From Baffinella frigidus (lineage: Eukaryota > Cryptophyceae > Cryptomonadales > Baffinellaceae), in assembly GCA_026770585.1 (NCBI GenBank), contig MU646307.1:60398-72077 (forward strand): a stretch of 11,680 bases of DNA, given 5' to 3'. Below the pieces are notes generated by a model. It ran no database searches. It was given only the letters and a program-made list of their open reading frames with translations, and was not told the origin of the DNA. Below, piece after piece: positions 1 to 8,705 of the stretch. The position numbers and the translations under genes were made by a program. Positions within the stretch are counted from its first letter, which is position 1, and every line of letters begins with the position of its first letter.

Positions 1-2296
<2,296 letters not shown>

Positions 2297-2669
2297 TGTG
2301 AAGTTGATAAAAAACCACGAGCGTCGGCCAGACTTTTAGAGTTTTAGACTTGTAAAGTTGACATGTGTCCAAAAGTTGACATTCATGGTCAAACTGATGG
2401 TCAATTTTCCCGATTTCCTGGGGGAAATCCCTCTGTTTCCCTTGATATCCAGGTCCACAGAGACGGCGAATCTTGAACCCCCCCCCGCCTCTGCAGTATC
2501 CGAACCATCCCCCCCCTCTCACCCTTTTCCCCCCTTTCCACACAAGCCTTCGATCCTGTGCAGACAGCTGGGGGAGGATCTTCCCGGATCCTGTGCAAGG
2601 ATCCGGTTCCCGCAGCCCCGCACCTCCGCGGAGTGCTCGACCCGTGCTCGACGCCTGCATGTCACTCGC
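2297..2669. promoter_or_regulatory. TPI upstream region with a TTGAC-core cluster
   Basis: This is the probable TPI promoter and 5' UTR. Between about 2355 and 2410 there are four TTGAC cores: two as AAAGTTGACAT on the plus strand and two as TTGACCAT on the minus (TPI) strand. In plants TTGAC is the core of the W-box bound by WRKY proteins; use here is only inferred. No convincing TATA box was found. Pyrimidine-rich GC sequence follows from 2475. If the low-confidence plus-strand ORF at 2670 is real, this would be a shared divergent promoter. Confidence 0.4.
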
Positions 2670-2894
2670 ATGAGGCGCTTCCGCGCCTTCCGGTGGTCGC
2701 TGCCGCTGCTTCTGGGCGCGTCCATCTGCCAGTCGAGCCGTGCGGCCCAGGGCGGCGGGGCGGGACGGGGGCTGGTTGCGGGGGTGGAGGTGGCGATTCT
2801 GAGCCGGCGAGAAGCCTCGCGGAGCGGGGTGCTGGAGGAGTGCAGGTGGGTGTGCCTTGCCTCTCCCCGGGCTGTGGGGTTTCGAGTTGGGTGA
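2670..2894 (+). CDS. Possible first exon or small ORF with signal-like N-terminus, unknown
   Basis: Not a recognised family. The ORF from ATG at 2670 gives 74 residues. The start (MRRFRAFRWSLPLLLGASIC) has a basic stretch, a short hydrophobic core and small residues, like a secretory signal, followed by Gly/Ala-rich sequence. Base composition matches the TPI exons rather than the AT-richer repeats beyond 3060. A possible donor (CAG|GTGGGT near 2846) and a possible acceptor (CCAG near 2940) could join it to an open stretch to about 3052 in another frame. The same GC-rich DNA is also open for 201 codons on the minus strand, so chance ORFs are a real alternative. Transcript data would decide. 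Confidence 0.15.
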   Translation: MRRFRAFRWSLPLLLGASICQSSRAAQGGGAGRGLVAGVEVAILSRREASRSGVLEECRWVCLASPRAVGFRVG

Positions 2895-3130
2895 AACGTC
2901 ATCTTGTGGGACTTGAGGATCGGGATCCATGCACGGCCAGTCTCGCGGCGCCCCGCCCCGACGAGGCCATAGAGGAAGAGAGATGTATGGTCAAGGAGAA
3001 CGTGACGATCCAGCGCTCGTGGGCCGGAACCGTTCAGCTCTGCCTCAGTTAACCTGCGCTCCTCATCAAATTCAACAGATGCTCTTTGTACTGGAGCGTG
3101 TGTACGGAGTCCTGGTCTGAACATGTTTTA

Positions 3131-3370
3131 ACGAGGAGCCCAGATTAAGTAAGGCGGAGCTAGACCGTTGGTATCCCATTCTCATAGGCTAACGTCCTGA
3201 AAACCGGGTAGTCAGGCCTACGGTATTCCCTACGGTAGGCCGTAGAGTCGTAGGGGGGTCCTATAAAACACCAGGTCCTTGGGGGCCTACGGCCTACCGT
3301 AGGCAATGCCGTAGGCCTCATTACCCGGTTTTCAGGACGTTACCCTATTGATTCCTAAGCTGGGGTGGAT
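3131..3370 (+). repeat. R1: coding-like repeat fragment, split by a MITE
   Basis: On the plus strand 3133-3180 reads E-E-P-R-L-S-K-A-E-L-D-R-W-Y-P-I, and the match to R3 (3772-3904) resumes at 3351 with ATTCCTAAGC and GGTGGATCC. The foldback at 3182-3350 interrupts it with ATTC on both sides. It is a degenerate fragment, not a working gene. Confidence 0.7.
3182..3350. mobile_element. TMATAGGGTAACGG-family foldback, copy A, 4-bp TSD ATTC
   Basis: A 169-bp foldback. Arms of about 60 bp start TCATAGGCTAACGTCCTG and end with the complement of CAATAGGGTAACGTCCTG, and both run through GGCCTACGG and CTACGGTAGGCCGTAG. ATTC flanks both ends (3178-3181 and 3351-3354). The related copy at about 3866-3885 reads CCCATTCCTAAGC with one ATTC, so it is an empty site. 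No coding capacity. Confidence 0.85.
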
Positions 3371-3487
3371 CCACGCCATAGTCTTGGGAGGGGTCCCCAC
3401 AAGTTCATTCCCCTCCAAGGCGGTGGTTTTCAAAAGCCAACCACCGTTCCCTGAACGCTATAAAACATCCAACCCCTCCCAACACTC

Positions 3488-3628
3488 TCATCCAGACGAG
3501 TATTCACGATAAATACGCCACGGCAACGAAATTTACTACACACATGCTCCAATAATCACTAGTATGATTCGTGTGCGTAGTAGATTTCGTTGCCGTGGCG
3601 TATTTATCATAAATACTCACCGCGATGA
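3488..3628. mobile_element. ACTACACA-core foldback, copy F, probable TSD ACTC
   Basis: A 141-bp foldback. The left arm (TCATCCAGACGAGTATT, then ATAAATACGCCACGGCAACG and AAATTTACTACACA) is matched in inverse by the right arm ending at 3628. ACTC occurs directly outside both ends (3484-3487, 3629-3632). No ORF. A related copy with the same left end starts near 6198. Confidence 0.8.
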
Positions 3629-3649
3629 ACTCTGGCGTGGCAGGCGGAT

Positions 3650-3760
3650 CGAGAGGCGAGTGTTCCCGGAGCATGAGGCCATGGACGAAGCTAGACCGCT
3701 GGTATCCTAAGCTAAGGTGGATCCCATTCGTAAGCTGAGCATAAGCTGAGGTGGATCCTA
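3650..3760 (+). repeat. R2: coding-like repeat with internal deletion
   Basis: It contains CGGATCGAGAGGCGAGTG, then CATGAGGCCATGGACGA, then directly GCTAGACCGCTGGTATCC. Compared with R3 the segment coding EPRLTEAE is missing. Further AAGCTGAGGTGGATCC words follow. In frame it reads R-R-I-E-R-R-V-F-P-E-H-E-A-M-D before breaking. Confidence 0.7.
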
Positions 3761-3904
3761 TTCCTGAGCTGAGGCGGATCGAGAGGCGAGTGTTCCCGAA
3801 ACATGAGGCCATGGATGATGAGCCCAGATTGACTGAGGCAGAGCTAGACCAGTGGTATCCCATTCCTAAGCCGAGATGGATCCAAGCTGAGGTGCATCTG
3901 ACCT
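3739..3904 (+). pseudogene. R3: most complete coding-like repeat, about 53 codons
   Basis: This stop-bounded reading frame is the longest copy of the repeat. It reads LRRIERRVFPKHEAMDD, then EPRLTEAELDQWYPIPKPRW, then a stop after about 53 codons. The composition (charged helix, then a Trp/Pro-rich stretch) looks protein-like, and several copies keep the frame, but no start or complete domain is present and I do not recognise the family. It is probably debris of a gene or transposon ORF. It holds the single-ATTC empty site for the element at 3182-3350. Confidence 0.4.
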
Positions 3905-3984
3905 GAGGTGCCATATGATGTATTTGTTGAGGGTGTATGAGCCTACTAGTTCTGATAATGACTGATCTAAGCTGAGCTGAGGCG

Positions 3985-4078
3985 CGCAGGCGGATCGAGC
4001 GGCGAGTGTTCCCGAAGCATGAGGCGATGGACGATGCTGCATTCGAGGCCGAGCTCAAAAAGGTCTGCCTAGTTACTC
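3985..4078 (+). repeat. R4: coding-like repeat with a different C-terminal extension
   Basis: It reads RRIERRVFPKHEAMDDAAFE, then AELKKVCLVTR and a stop. Unlike R3, the segment after HEAMDD continues with AAFEAELKK rather than EPRLTEAEL, so R3 and R4 are rearranged relative to each other. It runs directly into the first telomere-like array at 4081. Confidence 0.65.
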
Positions 4079-4080
4079 GT

Positions 4081-4262
4081 TGAGGGTTTGGGGGTTAGGG
4101 TAGGGTTTAGGGCTTAGGCTCCCTCACTCCGGGATTTTACCCACACACACCCTTGAGCCGAGCTCAAAAAGGTATAGTTTGGGGTTGAGGGAACCCCAAA
4201 CCCTGGTTTGGGTTTTAGGGTTTAGGGTAGGGTTTAGGGTGTAGGCTCCCTCACGACGGGAC
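4081..4262 (+). repeat. Telomere-like TTTAGGG arrays 1 and 2 with GC-rich caps
   Basis: Degenerate (TTTAGGG)n occurs at 4081-4116 and 4204-4241, each followed by TAGGCTCCCTCAC and then TCCGGGA or GACGGGA (4117-4134, 4242-4261). TTTAGGG is the plant/algal telomere unit. The arrays are interstitial, short and impure, so this is not a chromosome end. GCCGAGCTCAAAAAGGT at 4155-4171 is a further fragment of repeat R4. Confidence 0.75.
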
Positions 4263-4312
4263 ACTCGCGTGTTGCCCAACGGTGGGGGTGCCTCGAATGC
4301 AGCATGGGCGAT

Positions 4313-4374
4313 GCCTCGAATGCAGCATCGCCCATGGCGAAACATAAGGCCATGGGCGATGCTGCATTCGAGGC
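4313..4374. repeat. Perfect 26-bp-arm inverted repeat with 10-nt loop
   Basis: 4313-4338 and 4349-4374 are exact reverse complements (core CGAATGCAGCATCGCCCATG), separated by GAAACATAAG. A further partial direct copy lies at 4291-4313. The right arm is part of repeat R5, so this is an inverted duplication of the R4/R5 sequence able to form a strong cruciform or hairpin. Confidence 0.9.
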
Positions 4375-4403
4375 CGAGCTCAAAAAGGTCTGCCTAGTTA
4401 CTG
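4340..4403 (+). repeat. R5: coding-like repeat fragment
   Basis: It matches R4 from CAT(A/G)AGGCC/GATGG through GCTGCATTCGAGGCCGAGCT to CTGCCTAGTTACT with few differences. Like R4 it leads straight into a TTTAGGG-like array, so unit plus array seems to have been duplicated together. Confidence 0.8.
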
Positions 4404-4515
4404 GTTTAGGGTTTAGGGTTTAGTGTGCGGAAGGGTTTAGGGTCTACGCTCCCTCACTCCGGGACACTCACTTAAGGGCGTAGGCTCCCGCATTCCGGGA
4501 TTTTACCCACACACA
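4402..4515 (+). repeat. Telomere-like array 3 and two more cap copies
   Basis: (TTTAGGG)3 at 4403-4423 and a further GGGTTTAGGG lead into ACGCTCCCTCACTCCGGGACAC (4446-4467 region). A fourth cap, GTAGGCTCCCGCATTCCGGGA, follows at about 4480-4500 without an array. The tail ATTTTACCCACACACACCC after the fourth cap also follows the first cap at 4134, so cap and tail form one unit. Confidence 0.75.
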
Positions 4516-4857
4516 CCCTTCCTCAACACCTTCCTCATCACACCCACCTCCCTCCGGGACAACCAAAACATTCGCACCAAATGTTGACACTCAAATCTTC
4601 GAACCCCATTACCAAAACCCCGGGAAATCCACTGCCGGGCTCATCATTTTCATGGGCCCGATTCAACGCACGCAGAGCTAGATCTGGACGGTGTAGCCTG
4701 GAGAGAATCATGCGACTGTTGACTCACGCAGGCAGGTTTCGTTTTTGGACGATCACTGAACAAAGCAGCATTCTAGCGCTGCCCGAAAAAATCTGCGCTC
4801 GCCACAAATCACACACAGATCAGAAAATCCACTACTGAATTTCAACTAACATACATT
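4516..4857. other. No recognised feature
   Basis: This stretch contains an 85-codon open frame on the plus strand (4581-4838) with no recognisable domain, and its composition does not match the TPI exons. I see no RNA gene, promoter or repeat that I can name. It is treated as intergenic. Confidence 0.5.
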
Positions 4858-4950
4858 TATCGCGAGCCCAGATTTGCTGAGACAGAGATGGGCATTGCGT
4901 CAGAAAACGAGGTGGTTTGTCGACCGTGGTGGGGGGGGGGTCCTTCGAAG
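4858..4950 (+). repeat. Copy of the GCCCAGATTTGCT...GATGGGCATTGCG repeat
   Basis: 4865-4898 matches 5576-5609 (GCCCAGATTTGCT, then AGATGGGCATTGCG). Both also resemble the EPRLTEAEL-coding part of R1 and R3 (GAGCCCAGATT). A nearby CGACCGTGGTGGGGG resembles CAACCGTGGTGGGGG at 5788, so this may be half of the foldback at 5594-5858. Confidence 0.55.
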
Positions 4951-4961
4951 TCCGCTGTGTG

Positions 4962-5110
4962 GTAGGGTAACGGACTGAAATCAGGGTAGTTCAGCCTACG
5001 GTATTCACTACGGTGGGCCGTAGGGGCATGAGGGGGTATTCACTACGGCCCACCGTAGTGAATACCAGGCATGAGGGGGGCTCCTACGAGAAGGCATGGG
5101 GGGGGCTCCT
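4962..5110. mobile_element. TMATAGGG-family copy B, rearranged
   Basis: It begins GTAGGGTAACGGACTGAAAT and runs through GCCTACGGTATTCACTACGG. 5000-5023 is the perfect inverse of 5043-5066, and 5035-5066 is itself a hairpin with 14-bp arms around CCCA. The canonical right end is absent. Instead GGCATG, a G-run and CTCCTACGAGAA is repeated twice (to about 5117). Confidence 0.65.
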
Positions 5111-5154
5111 ACGAGAAACGTACCCAAAACCCCGATTCGCTGGTTTGGGAAGGT

Positions 5155-5251
5155 TAATAGGGTAACGGACTTAAAATGGGGTAGTTAGGCCTACGGTATT
5201 ACCTACGGTAGGCCGTAGGGTTCCCCCCCTAGGCCCCCTGGGCCTAGGGGG
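5155..5251. mobile_element. TMATAGGG-family copy C, right end missing
   Basis: The left end TTAATAGGGTAACGGACTTA and the arm through TAGGCCTACGGTATTACCTA match the family. The element then ends in a small palindrome (CCCCCTAGGCC and GGCCTAGGGGG), with no inverse copy of the left arm. It is a truncated copy, so a target duplication cannot be checked. Confidence 0.75.
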
Positions 5252-5289
5252 TGCCGTCCCCTGCTCCCAACGGACAGCCTCGGGCCCTT

Positions 5290-5493
5290 CCACTCGAGGC
5301 TGAAAGAGGGAGTATTTTAAATGTGGGATTGTTGAATTTAGTACCAGTCACGGGCAGGTTTGGTCACGTAGCTGGGGCGATTCCCCCAGATACGTGACCA
5401 AACGCCCCTATGTGTGTGAAATTCACTACACATGTATTCGTTTTTCTTCACTTGTAAAACAATCCCTGTTTTAAAATAGTCACACTGCTAGCC
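5290..5493 (-). mobile_element. CCACWCGAGGCTA-family foldback, copy K, right end truncated
   Basis: It begins CCACTCGAGGCTGAAAGAGG and is the same element as 6819-7027 and 10061-10268 but in inverted orientation. The central hairpin is TTGGTCACGTA ... TACGTGACCAA with a paired G/C inner part. It stops at CTAGCC (5493), lacking the last TCGAGTGG. It carries GAAATTCACTACACA. Confidence 0.8.
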
Positions 5494-5593
5494 CTTCGGC
5501 CCGATTGCGGCTGGGGCGAAGAGGAGGAGGGGGCCCGAATTTTCTGACGGGCCCGCCTCACGAATTGCATCAAAGCCCAGATTTGCTCAGGCT

Positions 5594-5858
5594 CAGATGG
5601 GCATTGCGGCAGGAAACGCGCTGGTGGCCACAAACCCTCCCGGTTGGACCAAATCATCGATGCTAGACTTGAGATTTGCCCTTGCAGAGACCCCAGTTCG
5701 GGGGTCTCTGCAAGGGTGGATCAAGGGTAAATCTAAAAGCCAAAATCGACGATTTGGTCCAATCGTGAGAGTTGGTGGGAGTCAACCGTGGTGGGGGAGT
5801 CGCCCTACTCTGGAGATCGCAGAATTGGCTCTGGACGTACGCACCAAATGCCCATCTG
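5594..5858. repeat. Long imperfect foldback with 16-bp perfect central hairpin
   Basis: Outer arms CAGATGGGCAT (5594-5604) and its inverse (5848-5858), middle arms GGTTGGACCAAATCATCG (5643-5660 area) and its inverse near 5747-5764, and a perfect central hairpin at 5679-5694 / 5701-5716 (CCCTTGCAGAGACCCC, loop AGTTCG) are nested in order. A 103-codon plus-strand frame crossing it is a by-product of the repeat. Confidence 0.7.
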
Positions 5859-5885
5859 CCCTCCCATACCATCCTTTCCAAGTTA

Positions 5886-6021
5886 ATCTCCATACAAGTA
5901 TTAATTAATTGTTTTTGGCAACGAAAATTACTACACGATTTGCTCATAAAAGTAATAGTAAAGCAGTTGTGTAGTAAATTTCGTTACGCCAAAAGCAATT
6001 AATTATTACTTGTATGGAGAT
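5886..6021. mobile_element. ACTACACA-core foldback, copy H
   Basis: A 136-bp foldback: ATCTCCATACAAGTA at the left and its perfect inverse at 6007-6021, then AATTAATTG, TTTTGGC and AACGAAAATTACTACACG in both arms. Same layout and length as 3488-3628 but different terminal sequence. No clear target duplication. Confidence 0.8.
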
Positions 6022-6196
6022 GAAAGTACCCTTTTTGATCTCGTGGGCCCGGTGGGTTGATACCACGGTCTACCAATTTCCAGTAAAACTCTGCCAAATT
6101 TCCGGTAAAACCTGGTGCAAGTCCGCTAAACCTACAGGATGCGGAGCGTGCACATCGGAGGGCTGGTGGCAACACCGACTCTATTGGCCTGTGATT
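6022..6196. other. Unique spacer with a short tandem repeat
   Basis: CCAATTTCCAGTAAAAC and CCAAATTTCCGGTAAAAC lie side by side at about 6076-6112. Otherwise nothing is recognised. The spacer ends with an 18-bp word that recurs at 6317. Confidence 0.5.
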
Positions 6197-6334
6197 TCAT
6201 CCGGACGAGTATTTATGATAAATACGCGAAGGCAACGAAATTTACTACACAAATGGATCATACTAGTCGTTATCAAAAAAAATGTGTAGTAAACTTCGTT
6301 GCCGGAGTGTGTTTATCTCTATTGGCCTGTGATT
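6179..6334. mobile_element. ACTACACA-core foldback, copy G, flanked by 18-bp direct repeats
   Basis: The left end TCATCCGGACGAGTATTTAT and the GGCAACGAAATTTACTACAC core match copy F (3488-3628). The right arm (GTGTAGTAAACTTCGTTGCC) is present but the terminal part is lost. CTCTATTGGCCTGTGATT occurs exactly at 6179-6196 and 6317-6334 on either side. A 111-codon frame across it is not considered a gene. Confidence 0.75.
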
Positions 6335-6640
6335 GCCGTACTACGCTAGACCTGAGGATGGTCAATCGCAAAAGGCAACTCATCAGCAGGCGTGAGTCAA
6401 CTTTTGGCAGAATGTACAGGATCCTGGACATTCTTCTCCTGTGTCAACTTATGATTGCTCCCGGTTACGTCTAAAGTAGTCCCCTGTCCAACCCGAATTC
6501 TTTCTACAGCACCCCTTGGTCGCCATCCACTGGAAAGTCCCAGAACCGTTGTCTAAACCGGGTAGGTTGGGTACCACGCCGAGACCCAAACCGAGAACCA
6601 AACCAGCGTAGTAGCCAAAACCAGCCCTCGTTAGGTTAAC
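6335..6640. other. No recognised feature
   Basis: About 300 bp of mixed sequence. I see only short imperfect repeats (CCGAGACCCAAACCGAGAACC and similar words near 6580). No gene, RNA or element was recognised on either strand. Confidence 0.5.
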
Positions 6641-6801
6641 TCCGAAATTGAATAAAAATAATCGCTTTCTTATTCGTCTCAAGTTAATTCTTGCCTTAAA
6701 AACAAGCCACTTTTGGCGTGTCAAACCAAAAGTGGCTTGTTTTCGAGGTGAGAATTAACTTTGGACGTGGGAGAAAGTGAACATTTTTATTCGATTCCGG
6801 A
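6641..6801. mobile_element. Foldback element L, 161 bp, 16-bp perfect centre
   Basis: The ends TCCGAAATTGAATAAAAAT and the inverse of TCCGGAATCGAATAAAAAT pair. A middle arm holds AGTTAATTC. The centre AACAAGCCACTTTTGG (6701-6716) pairs perfectly with 6726-6741 around a 9-nt loop. CTTTTGGCGT near the centre is also found in the foldback at 10612-10746. Confidence 0.75.
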
Positions 6802-6818
6802 GATAAGAGTCAGGCAAT

Positions 6819-7027
6819 CCACTCGAGGCTAGAAATGTGACTATTTTAAAACAGGGATTCCTGTAGAAGTGAAAAAGAAAAAGACGTGTAGTAAATTTCA
6901 CACAAATAGGGGCGTTTGGTCACGTAGTTGAAAGAATTCCCCCAGCTACGTGACCAAGCCTGCCCGTGACTGGTACTAAATTTAACAACCCTACATTTAA
7001 AATACTCCCCCTTCTAGCCTCGAGTGG
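6819..7027 (+). mobile_element. CCACWCGAGGCTA-family foldback, copy I, TSD AT
   Basis: A 209-bp element with ends CCACTCGAGGCTAGAA and the exact inverse. The next 20 bp pair less well (TGTGACTATTTTAAA against GGAGTATTTTAAATG). The centre is TTGGTCACGTAG ... CTACGTGACCAA. AT lies at 6817-6818 and 7028-7029. No ORF. Confidence 0.88.
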
Positions 7028-7105
7028 ATGGTGGTGCGTGGGACCCTGAATCGCAGCGGCGCTTTTGACCTGATTCAATTTGCATCTGATCTGATTTGAT
7101 TTAAT

Positions 7106-7285
7106 CCACACGAGGCTATCCATGAGGACAGAATAAATGTCGATGTAAAATTTTGTGGGGAGAAAGGTCACGTACCTACACGGGACGCGTGTAGCGTGTC
7201 CATCTATTCGACCAAACATACCAAAATTACTACGCAAATGCTCACAATCGACATTTGGTCTGTCTGCATGGGTAGCCTCGTGCGG
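7106..7285 (+). mobile_element. CCACWCGAGGCTA-family foldback, second subfamily, TSD AT
   Basis: A 180-bp element with ends CCACACGAGGCTATCCATG and the inverse of CCGCACGAGGCTACCCATG (2 mismatches in 19). AT lies at 7104-7105 and 7286-7287. The centre (CTACACG ... CGTGTAG) is decayed. It contains AAAATTACTACGCAAATGCT, matching the core of the other foldbacks. Confidence 0.82.
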
Positions 7286-7346
7286 ATTGGCCTTTGAGTC
7301 TTTGGTGTTGAACGTGTTTGAGTCGTCGCCGGCGGAGCTGGTCGCC

Positions 7347-7394
7347 GAGGGAGAGGAGAGAGAGGAGAGAGGGAGAGAGAGAGAGAGAGAGAGG
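7347..7394. repeat. GA-rich microsatellite
   Basis: Imperfect then pure (GA)n, ending at GGATCC. A larger GA tract occurs at 11191-11367. Confidence 0.9.
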
Positions 7395-7616
7395 ATCCAT
7401 GATTTGCAACAGGATGCTACCCTATTAAGTTGGGGGGGGGGGCAACCTTAATCGCCCCCATAACCTGTCAGTGCTGGAGGTACACCCGTTAGATTTTGTT
7501 TGAGTCTGGGTTTCAAACGTGGTCTGATTTGATTTGCCGCAGGACAACACGCGGCTCGTGGTGGCGACATCCACGTGCCGCGACGCCCTCCTGGCAGCGG
7601 CCCGCCTCCGGGCTGC

Positions 7617-7765
7617 TCCCGAGGCGGGCCCGCCGGGAAATTCTTTTTTCGAAGCGGGCCCGTCACATCCCAAGGCGGGCCATTTTCGTCCTGAGGCGGG
7701 CCGGAAGGGCTCTGGTCCTGAGGCGGGCCGGAAGGGATCCGAGGCGGGCTCGTCGAAGGGGGGGG
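7617..7765. repeat. GAGGCGGGCC minisatellite
   Basis: Six spaced copies of (G/A)A(G/A)GCGGGCC/T start near 7621, 7651, 7672, 7694, 7721 and 7741. Two neighbouring copies continue as GGAAGGG. Open frames across it on both strands (repeating EAGRKGS on plus, FRPASG on minus) follow from the repeat and GC content. GACGGGCCCGCCTC at 5548 is an isolated inverse copy. Confidence 0.75.
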
Positions 7766-7878
7766 GTGGCGCGGGGGTGGTGGGGTACCTCATGTTCGTT
7801 CGCGACTCATGTTTTTGCGCCCGCCCTTCCTCTGTCGTCTGTTTTTTTATGACTCGCAGCCTTCTTATTTATTGCTCT

Positions 7879-8116
7879 TATTGTAGAAATGGGCTCCGCG
7901 CGGATTTTTAGAACGTGAGGTAAGGAGGTCAGGAACGTCAAAAATCGATTTTTGAACAAAAAATCGATTTTGTGCTATGTTACGGTTGGTTGATTCTGTT
8001 TTGGGCATCTTGCCCATGCCTAAGGTAGCGTAAAAGTTCATTTTCGACGTTTTTTCATCTCCTGACCTCATTTCCTGACCTGACCTTGAATCCGCGCGGA
8101 GCCCATTTCTACAATA
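7879..8116. mobile_element. Foldback element N, 238 bp, 27-bp perfect terminal inverted repeat
   Basis: 7879-7905 (TATTGTAGAAATGGGCTCCG, then CGCGGAT) is the exact inverse of 8090-8116. Inner arms with GGTCAGGA words pair imperfectly, and 7942-7957 (CAAAAATCGATTTTTG) is a perfect 16-bp palindrome. ATTTATT occurs near both ends, but the target duplication is not clear. It lies nested inside 7396-8436. Confidence 0.85.
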
Positions 8117-8229
8117 TCATTTATTACGCGCAGCTTGGTCGTCGTCCTCGTCTTTGGTATTCTCAGCCTTGAGGAAAGCAATCAACTTACTAACTACGCA
8201 CCGTTCGCGGCAAAGCGAACCCCCCAACT

Positions 8230-8395
8230 TAATAGGGTAACGGCCTGAAAATGGGGTAGTTAGGCCTACGGAATTGCCTAGGACCTCCTACCGTAGGCCG
8301 AGACTTTTTGGTCCTAGGATCCCTCGGCCTAGGGTAGGAGGTCCTTGGCAATGCCGTATGCCTAACTACCCCATTTTCAGGCCGTTACCCTATGA
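8230..8395. mobile_element. TMATAGGGTAACGG-family foldback, copy D, 4-bp TSD AACT
   Basis: A 166-bp foldback with ends TAATAGGGTAACGGCCTG and the inverse of TCATAGGGTAACGGCCTG; arms of about 70 bp contain AAAATGGGGTAGTTAGGC and GGACCTCCTACC. AACT flanks it at 8226-8229 and 8396-8399. It is closely similar to 9101-9250. Confidence 0.9.
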
Positions 8396-8436
8396 AACTG
8401 TAAATTATACGCGGGGTGTCCTGTTGCAAATCATGG

Positions 8437-8606
8437 CAGGTTGAGTGTTCGGAGTGGGAAAACATCCGCCCTGGTTAGTCAACCGGCGTGGGTCGCTCGG
8501 GTTGTCTGAACCTGGCAGGGTTTGCACCAGGACGAAGACGACCCCTTGCAGGAAAAGCGCTAGCTAGTTAATAGTCCCTACCCGGGATGGTATCAGGGAA
8601 ACGTCA
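8437..8606. other. No recognised feature
   Basis: Mixed sequence. GTTTGCACCAGGACG (8520-8534) resembles GTTTGTACCAGGACG in the TPI intron repeat (987-1001). Nothing else was recognised. Confidence 0.45.
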
Positions 8607-8705
8607 CGGTGTAGGTTGTAGGGTGTGTGCTGTAGGGTGCAGGGTGTAAGGTGTAGGGTGTAGGGGGGGTGCTGTAGGGTGTGGGGTGTAGGGTGTAGGG
8701 GGTGG
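8607..8705 (+). repeat. TGTAGGG heptamer array
   Basis: Degenerate (TGTAGGG)n with TGTGTGC and GGTGC interruptions. The G-rich strand is on plus, opposite to the array at 11590-11680, which uses the same heptamer and the same TGTGTGC interruption. The minus-strand frames of about 60 codons crossing it (PTPYTLHP-like) are translations of the repeat. Confidence 0.88.

Larger units (their letters stand above)
7396..8436. repeat. Composite with inverted ends; copy D in one arm, a scar in the other
   Basis: CCATGATTTGCAACAGGA (7396-7413) is the inverse of 8419-8436, and ACCCTATTAAGTTGGGGGG (from about 7417) is the inverse of the sequence at 8219-8238. The right arm contains the whole TMATAGGG element D. 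The left arm keeps only about 11 bp of D's end plus its flank, so D was lost there by deletion. About 1.04 kb in all; no transposase is seen inside. Confidence 0.6.

Noticed and set aside
4581-4838. 85-codon plus-strand frame as a gene
   Set aside because: No recognisable domain, no GC-rich codon bias like the TPI exons, and no splice or start context to support it.
5679-5716. Rho-independent terminator or microRNA precursor at the strong hairpin
   Set aside because: The host is eukaryotic, there is no T-run, and the hairpin is the centre of a larger nested foldback. A small-RNA role cannot be judged from sequence alone.
5597-6474. Frames of 76-111 codons on both strands between 5597 and 6474
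   Set aside because: They run through foldbacks P, H and G, and their sequence follows the inverted repeats. No conserved protein features were seen.
7425-7911. Overlapping frames of 118-125 codons on both strands at the GAGGCGGGCC repeat
   Set aside because: They are open because of GC-rich repeats; the products are simple repeats (EAGRKGS, FRPASG) with no domain.
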